Assembly: GCA_902789175.1 (NCBI GenBank)
Contig: CADANF010000025.1
Location: 1-47,763, forward strand
Direction: 5' to 3'
Length of the DNA: 47,763 bases
Origin: an uncultured Lachnospiraceae bacterium
GTDB taxonomy: Bacteria; Bacillota; Clostridia; Lachnospirales; Lachnospiraceae
The notes below the pieces were generated by a model. It did not search any database. It was not told where the DNA came from and saw nothing but the letters and a program-made list of their open reading frames with translations. Positions 43,129-47,763 of the stretch are shown here, in pieces. Both the position numbers and the translations under genes were made by a program. Each line of letters starts with the position of its first letter. Positions within the stretch are counted from its first letter, which is position 1.

Positions 43129-46100
43129 GAGAACAGACCTTCACAGAATCCTTGTAATCGGCTCAGGCCCTATCGTAATCGGACAGGCAGCAGAGTTCGA
43201 CTATGCCGGTACACAGGCTTGTCTTGCCTTAAAAGAAGAGGGATATGAAGTTATCCTCTGCAACTCTAACCCTGCTACTATCATGACAGATAAAAATGTA
43301 GCAGATAAGATCTACATGGAGCCTCTTAACCTTGAGTTCCTTGCTAAGATCGTTCGTCACGAGAGACCAGACGCTATCCTCCCGGGTATTGGTGGACAGA
43401 CAGGTCTTAACCTTGCAATGCAGCTTGAAAAGAAGGGCGTATTAAAGGAGTGTCAGGTTGAACTTCTTGGTACAAGCTCAGAATCAATCGAGCGTGCAGA
43501 AGACCGTGAGATGTTCAAACAGCTTTGTAAAGAATTAGGAGAGCCAGTTCCACCATCAGATACAGTACATTCTATGGAAGAAGGTATAAGAGTAGCTGAG
43601 GAGATAGGATATCCAGTAGTTCTTCGTCCTGCGTTCACACTCGGAGGAACAGGTGGTGGATTTGCAGACAACAGAGAAGAACTTGAAACAGTTCTTAAGA
43701 ACGCTCTTAAACTTTCTCCAGTTCATGAAGTTCTTATTGAGAAATCAATCAAGGGCTATAAGGAAATCGAATATGAAGTAATGCGTGATAAAAATGATAC
43801 TGCCATTACTATCTGTAATATGGAAAATATCGATCCAGTCGGTGTTCATACAGGTGACTCTGTCGTAGTTTGTCCTTCACAGACACTTGCTAATAAGGAA
43901 TATCAGATGCTTCGTAGCTCAGCACTCAGAATCATCAGAGCTCTTAAGATCGAAGGTGGATGTAACGTTCAGTTCGCTCTTGACCCTGTATCATTCCAGT
44001 ACTATGTTATCGAAGTAAATCCTCGTGTATCAAGATCATCAGCTCTTGCTTCAAAGGCCAGTGGTTACCCAATCGCCCGTGTTTCAGCAAAGATCGGTGT
44101 TGGTCTTACACTTGATGAGATCCAGCTTGTTAATACAGTTGCTTCATTTGAGCCATCACTTGACTATGTAGTAACAAAGATGCCAAGATTCCCATTTGAT
44201 AAGTTTGCAGATGCTGAGAATAAGCTTGGTACTCAGATGAAGGCTACTGGTGAGACTATGAGTGTAGGCCGTACTCTTGAGGAAAGCTTACTTAAGGCTG
44301 TAAGATCTCTTGAGATCGGCGTTTATCATATCCATACAGATAAATTCCTTGATACACCTAAGGAAGATCTTATTGAATATATTAAAGAAGGTAGAGATGA
44401 CAGATTCTATGCAATAGCAGAACTCCTTTACAGAGGCGTTTCTATCGAAGAGATTATTGAAAATAACAGAATAGACAAGTTCTTCGTTGAGAAGATAAGA
44501 AATATTGTAGATGAAGAAAAAGAACTTCTTAATAAGAAGGGTGATCTTACAGAATTAAAGAAGGCCAAGGAAATGGGCTTCTCAGATATCGAGATTGCCA
44601 AGTTATGGGACAAGAAAGAAATCGAAGTTTACAATATGAGAAAAGAAAATGGTATCATGCCTGTTTACAATATGATCGATACTTGTGCATCAGAGTTTGC
44701 AAGTTATGTACCATATTTCTATTCAACATACGATGGCATTTCAACAGGAAATGAAAAAGAAAATGAATCTATTGTTACTAACAACAAGAAGATCATAGTT
44801 CTTGGTGCTGGTCCTATCCGTATCGGACAGGGTGTTGAGTTCGATTATTCATCAGTTCACGCTATCATGACAATCAGAAATGCAGGTTATGAAGCTATCA
44901 TCATCAATAACAACCCAGAGACAGTTTCTACTGACTATACAACATCTGACAAGCTCTATTTCGAGCCACTCTGTGTTGAAGATGTTATGGATATTATTGA
45001 CTACGAGAAACCAGATGGTGTTATCGTATCTCTCGGTGGTCAGACAGCGGTTAACCTTGCAGCTCCACTTGCGGAAAGAGGAGTACCTATCATTGGTACA
45101 GATTCAGATGCCATTGACAGAGCTGAGGATAGAGACATTTTCGAGAACCTTCTTCAGAAACTTAATATCCCAGGACCTAAGGGATATGCTGTTAACAGTG
45201 TAGAAGAAGGAATGAAGGTAGTTGAAGAGATCGGTTATCCTGTACTTGTTCGTCCAAGTTTCGTACTTGGTGGACGTGCAATGCAGATCGTTGCTAAGCA
45301 GGACAGACTTCATTCTTACCTCGAAGCTGCATTTGCAGTTGATGACACAAAGCCTGTACTTATTGATAAATATATCAGAGGTAAGGAAGTAGAAGTTGAT
45401 GCTATCTGTGATGGTAAGGATGTATTTATCCCAGGTATCATGGAACTGGTTGAAAGAACCGGTGTACACTCAGGTGACTCCATCAGCGTATATCCTCCAT
45501 ACTCACTTTCACAGCATGTAATAGATACTATTGTTGACTATACAGAAAGACTTGGTGTTGCTATAAACATCCGCGGTCTTTACAATATCCAGTTCATCGT
45601 TGATGATGAGGATGTTTATATCATTGAGGTTAACCCAAGATCATCAAGAACTGTTCCTTTCCTTTCAAAGGCAACAGGCTACAACCTTGCAGATATAGCA
45701 ACTTACGTAATGCTTGGCCAGTCATTAGAGAGTCAGGGTTATGCTAACCATGAATTAAAGAAGAGTGATAAATACTATGTTAAGGCACCAGCTTTCTCAT
45801 TCTCAAAGCTTCAGGGTATGGATTCATATCTGTCACCAGAAATGAAATCTACAGGTGAAGCAATCGGTTATGATAAGAAGATCCATAGAGCGGTTTATAA
45901 GGCTATGATCGCTTCTGGCATGAGAGTTCAGAACTATGGAACAGTAATGGTAACACTTGCTGATGAAGATAAGGAAGAAGCATTCCCACTTATCCAGCGT
46001 TTCTATGACATGGGCTTTAACATTGAAGCTACAATAGGAACAGCAGATTATCTCCGTGAGAGAGGAATCAAGACAAGGGTACGTCGTAAGCTTTCAGAAG

Positions 46101-46318
46101 GCAGCACAGAAATCCTTGATTCAATCCGCGCCGGATATGTAAGTTACGTTATCAATACCCGTGCCGTACTTTCAGGTGTTCACTATGAAGACGGTGTAGA
46201 AATAAGAAAGTGTGCTACACTTAACTCAGTAACAATGCTCACATCACTTGACACTGTACGTGTTCTCCTTGACGTCCTCGAAGAGATCACCATCAGCGTA
46301 AGCCCAATCATGTGCTAA
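43121..46318 (+). CDS. carB: Carbamoyl-phosphate synthase large subunit
   Basis: 1065 residues, the full family length. Two homologous halves each have an ATP-grasp unit: the first starts [21 protein letters not shown], the second [21 protein letters not shown]. Both have VNPRxSRSSALxSKATGYP-like ends. The C-terminal allosteric MGS-like domain follows (about 930-1065, [23 protein letters not shown]). It makes carbamoyl phosphate from bicarbonate, CarA-derived ammonia and two ATP. GAGGAGG precedes the ATG inside carA. A strong terminator ends the group. Confidence 0.98.
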   Translation: MPKRTDLHRILVIGSGPIVIGQAAEFDYAGTQACLALKEEGYEVILCNSNPATIMTDKNVADKIYMEPLNLEFLAKIVRHERPDAILPGIGGQTGLNLAMQLEKKGVLKECQVELLGTSSESIERAEDREMFKQLCKELGEPVPPSDTVHSMEEGIRVAEEIGYPVVLRPAFTLGGTGGGFADNREELETVLKNALKLSPVHEVLIEKSIKGYKEIEYEVMRDKNDTAITICNMENIDPVGVHTGDSVVVCPSQTLANKEYQMLRSSALRIIRALKIEGGCNVQFALDPVSFQYYVIEVNPRVSRSSALASKASGYPIARVSAKIGVGLTLDEIQLVNTVASFEPSLDYVVTKMPRFPFDKFADAENKLGTQMKATGETMSVGRTLEESLLKAVRSLEIGVYHIHTDKFLDTPKEDLIEYIKEGRDDRFYAIAELLYRGVSIEEIIENNRIDKFFVEKIRNIVDEEKELLNKKGDLTELKKAKEMGFSDIEIAKLWDKKEIEVYNMRKENGIMPVYNMIDTCASEFASYVPYFYSTYDGISTGNEKENESIVTNNKKIIVLGAGPIRIGQGVEFDYSSVHAIMTIRNAGYEAIIINNNPETVSTDYTTSDKLYFEPLCVEDVMDIIDYEKPDGVIVSLGGQTAVNLAAPLAERGVPIIGTDSDAIDRAEDRDIFENLLQKLNIPGPKGYAVNSVEEGMKVVEEIGYPVLVRPSFVLGGRAMQIVAKQDRLHSYLEAAFAVDDTKPVLIDKYIRGKEVEVDAICDGKDVFIPGIMELVERTGVHSGDSISVYPPYSLSQHVIDTIVDYTERLGVAINIRGLYNIQFIVDDEDVYIIEVNPRSSRTVPFLSKATGYNLADIATYVMLGQSLESQGYANHELKKSDKYYVKAPAFSFSKLQGMDSYLSPEMKSTGEAIGYDKKIHRAVYKAMIASGMRVQNYGTVMVTLADEDKEEAFPLIQRFYDMGFNIEATIGTADYLRERGIKTRVRRKLSEGSTEILDSIRAGYVSYVINTRAVLSGVHYEDGVEIRKCATLNSVTMLTSLDTVRVLLDVLEEITISVSPIMC

Positions 46319-46323
46319 ATAAA

Positions 46324-46383
46324 GTTTATAAATCAAGAAAAGCGCCCATGCTCGCATGAGGCGCTTTTCTTGATTTTATAAAC
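46324..46383 (+). terminator. Very long terminator hairpin after carB
   Basis: AATCAAGAAAAGCGCC pairs with GGCGCTTTTCTTGATT, and the stem extends on both sides through GTTTATA/TATAAAC with one bulged A. An inner CATG/CATG caps it. It begins six bases after carB's stop. The near-symmetric 23-bp stem would work in both directions. Confidence 0.88.
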
Positions 46384-46385
46384 TG

Positions 46386-46465
46386 AAACTGCATGAGCGC
46401 GGAGGACTTTGGTCCGGGAGCGCGAATGCAGTTTAGGAATTGCGAGAGCAAAGCGGAGCAATTCC
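46386..46465. other. Two further stem-loops with GA/GA internal loops
   Basis: AAACTGCAT-GA-GCGC with GCGC-GA-ATGCAGTTT (46386-46434; inner GGAC/GTCC) and GGAATTGC-GA with GA-GCAATTCC (46436-46465) stand directly after the carB terminator. The symmetric GA/GA interruption is the same as in the pyrG leader hairpin at 38705-38739. The remaining bases to 46500 hold nothing I recognise. Confidence 0.5.
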
Positions 46466-46505
46466 GTTATTTAGCATCTTCTATTTTCTATTTTCTATGG
46501 TTCTC

Positions 46506-46534
46506 TTTACATTTTTTTTAATATAGTGTATATT
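46506..46534 (+). promoter_or_regulatory. Promoter of the small exported protein gene
   Basis: TTTACA (46506-46511), 17 bases, TATATT (46529-46534). The same pair at the same spacing precedes the second copy of the leader (47269-47297). Confidence 0.6.
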
Positions 46535-46542
46535 TTTTTCTT

Positions 46543-46637
46543 GAATGTGGATCGGGGGAAAATCCCTTTTTTTATTATGTTATAAAAACTAAATATAAAG
46601 AAACTATTTTAAAGGAGACATGAGAAGTGACTAAAAA
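46543..46637 (+). repeat. Exact 95-bp direct repeat, copy 1 (leader and first codons)
   Basis: Identical base for base to 47305-47399. It contains GGATCGGGGG-AAAATCCC then seven Ts (a short GGGA/TCCC hairpin with a U tract), an A/T-rich stretch, the AAGGAG ribosome site, and the start codon GTG with the codons for Thr-Lys. Confidence 0.95.
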
Positions 46638-47052
46638 AATACTAATAGGTTGTGTCACTGCATTAGCTATTATTTTATTTCTTGCTTTAAAAATACGGAA
46701 ACCAAATTGGTTTATAGAAAGTGTCAAAAATGGAAAATATACCATTGAAGGAGACTGCTATGGATTTAATTTTATGGATGATAGTATTAAAGAGGTTAGT
46801 GTTAAGATAAAAGATAATGATAATAATAAAGTATTAATTGTTTTTGAAAGGTCAATAGTTTGCTACGGATCTAGGATGCCTAGAGAAGATAATTATAGTA
46901 TAGAATGTACGGATAAATATATAGCGATATACCTTAAAAGTGACGATGAAAAGAAATATCTGGAAGATAAAGACAACTATAAGAATAAAGAATTTGAAGG
47001 AGATGAATATCGATTTTATTATGAAGATTTAGAAAAAATCAGCAATCAATAA
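46627..47052 (+). CDS. Small membrane-anchored or secreted hypothetical protein
   Basis: 141 residues from GTG 46627, which has AAGGAG nine bases upstream. An ATG at 46620 opens only a four-codon frame. An N-terminal hydrophobic stretch (KKILIGCVTALAIILFLAL, residues 3-21) acts as anchor or uncleaved signal. The rest is hydrophilic and acidic, with strands such as KYTIEGDCYGFNF and YRFYYEDLEKI. No family is recognised. Its promoter, leader and first codons are duplicated in front of the next gene. Confidence 0.75.
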   Translation: MTKKILIGCVTALAIILFLALKIRKPNWFIESVKNGKYTIEGDCYGFNFMDDSIKEVSVKIKDNDNNKVLIVFERSIVCYGSRMPREDNYSIECTDKYIAIYLKSDDEKKYLEDKDNYKNKEFEGDEYRFYYEDLEKISNQ

Positions 47053-47085
47053 CTGGAAGTAGCAATAACCATCTAAAAGATAAAT

Positions 47086-47265
47086 AAAGACGCAAAAGAA
47101 CACGTTAAATGAGCAATAGTGATGGCATTGGCCATACACAGCACCAATATAATAAGGACGCGAAAGAATTCCTTCAAAGGGCTTATTTTACCGATGGAGG
47201 AATTACTTGAGCGTCTAATTGATTTTGGCGTTTGTTCGCCTATTATATTTCTGGCGTCTTTTTTT
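47086..47265 (+). other. Nested stem-loop structure ending in a T tract
   Basis: AAAGACGC (47086-47093) can pair with GCGTCTTT (47254-47261), which begins a T run to 47265. Inside lie GACGC (47157-47161) with GCGTC (47211-47215), AATTCCTTC (47167-47175) with GGAGGAATT (47196-47204), and the small hairpins ATGGC/GCCAT near 47122 and GGCG/CGCC near 47227. No open frame is convincing. It may be the terminator region of the preceding gene or a structured RNA of about 180 nt. Confidence 0.4.
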
Positions 47266-47268
47266 ATG

Positions 47269-47297
47269 TTTACAATTCTTAAAACATAGTGTATATT
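47269..47297 (+). promoter_or_regulatory. Promoter of the CBM2-like protein gene
   Basis: TTTACA (47269-47274), 17 bases, TATATT (47292-47297), matching the promoter before the first leader copy. Confidence 0.6.
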
Positions 47298-47304
47298 ATT
47301 ACTC

Positions 47305-47399
47305 GAATGTGGATCGGGGGAAAATCCCTTTTTTTATTATGTTATAAAAACTAAATATAAAGAAACTATTTTAAAGGAGACATGAGAAGTGACTAAAAA
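47305..47399 (+). repeat. Exact 95-bp direct repeat, copy 2
   Basis: Identical to 46543-46637, offset by 762 bases. Beyond base 47399 the two genes diverge completely. Upstream, only short matches remain (ATAGTGTATATT). Confidence 0.95.
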
Positions 47400-47763
47400 T
47401 TTTAAGAGACATGTAGCAATTATGCTCTCAACCCTTATTTTACTAGGCGGGGGTAACGGCCGAGTTTTAGCGAAAATGATCCGGATGGAAACTCTTCTGA
47501 AATTACGGCGGAAAATTCTGCTGAAGAAGTTATCAGTGAAGAAGAAATTCTGCCATGGGATGGAACGCTTGAAGAATCTGTTTATTATGGAAATGGATTC
47601 AAAGTTGAATTTAATCTCAAAGAACACTGGGACACGGGCTATAATGCTAATGTAAAGATCACAAATACTAGTGATGAAACCATTGAAAACTGGGCGTTAG
47701 GATTTAATTATAATGACAGAATTTCTAACATCTGGAATGCGAAAATAGTGGAAGATGAGAACA
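47389..47763 (+). pseudogene. Secreted CBM2-like carbohydrate-binding protein, frameshifted and cut by the window end
   Basis: From GTG 47389 the frame encodes a signal peptide (KRHVAIMLSTLILLGGGNGRV) but then goes out of frame at a TTTT run near 47464. One additional T gives the coding continuation (FSENDPDGNSSEITAEN...), which is open to the window edge. It encodes an acidic linker and then VEFNLKEHWDTGYNANVKIT, NTSDETIENWALGFNYND, ISNIWNAKIV, the pattern of a family 2 carbohydrate-binding module (cellulose/xylan binding). One missing base separates signal and binding domain. The cause may be a mutation, phase variation or a sequencing error. The remainder lies outside the window. Confidence 0.7.

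Noticed and set aside
47389-47655. Basic 88-residue protein in the unshifted frame
   Set aside because: After the signal peptide its residues are random-looking (LLKLRRKILLKKLSVKKK), while the neighbouring frame encodes a recognisable CBM2-like domain.

Overview
The window is low-GC Firmicute DNA. It most resembles a fibre-associated member of the Lachnospiraceae (Butyrivibrio/Pseudobutyrivibrio-like). The reasons are strong AGGAGG-type ribosome sites, both a type III glutamine synthetase (GlnN) and a GlnA-like protein paired with an ANTAR regulator, a CBM2-like secreted domain at the right edge, and a typical clostridial gene repertoire. The genus is inference. I see no rRNA, tRNA or CRISPR array.

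Left part (1-4.5 kb): a small accessory operon holds the tail of an XRE regulator, two unrecognised proteins (one tail-anchored), a GIY-YIG nuclease-like protein and a UPF0489-like protein. An intact IS3-family element (IS150-like, 2292-3629, 4-bp AATG target duplication) has landed in the last codons of the GIY-YIG gene and supplies its stop codon.

4.7-10.4 kb: a Dlt-like operon encodes an SGNH protein with a C-terminal ILEI-like domain, an MBOAT acyltransferase, an acyl carrier protein, and an adenylation enzyme fused to a nitroreductase. It looks like a machine that activates a small acid, may oxidise or reduce it, and transfers it across the membrane onto an envelope polymer. The first gene has its natural N-terminus out of frame behind an A8 tract. 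A strong terminator closes the operon.

10.6-26.7 kb: accessory and envelope genes. They are a membrane GGDEF protein, a SulP transporter, a 5'-truncated and frameshifted Rhs remnant with a candidate immunity gene, an ABC exporter with its DesK/NarL-type two-component system, a CDF metal exporter, and a second ABC system encoded with a secreted Cys-containing small protein and a lipoprotein.

26.7-46.3 kb: a glutamine-centred core. A GlnA-like protein that has lost three of six metal ligands is co-encoded with an ANTAR protein whose receiver domain lacks its phospho-acceptor Asp. Divergent from them are gltB-gltD, then glnN, pyrG, purF, carA and carB, all of which make or use glutamine. The gltB and glnN leaders carry the same short RNA: a hairpin with an AAAGGC hexaloop (A1 and G4, as in ANTAR targets) that excludes an overlapping intrinsic terminator. 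I propose a regulatory circuit in which a catalytically dead glutamine synthetase senses glutamine and controls an ANTAR antiterminator acting on these leaders. The spaces between these genes also hold palindromic MITE-like repeats, a truncated c-di-GMP-I riboswitch with a strong promoter in front of a decayed gene, and unusually hairpin-rich leaders.

Right edge (46.5-47.8 kb): an exact 95-bp duplication of a promoter-proximal leader drives two different exported proteins. The second is a frameshifted CBM2-like protein cut by the window end.
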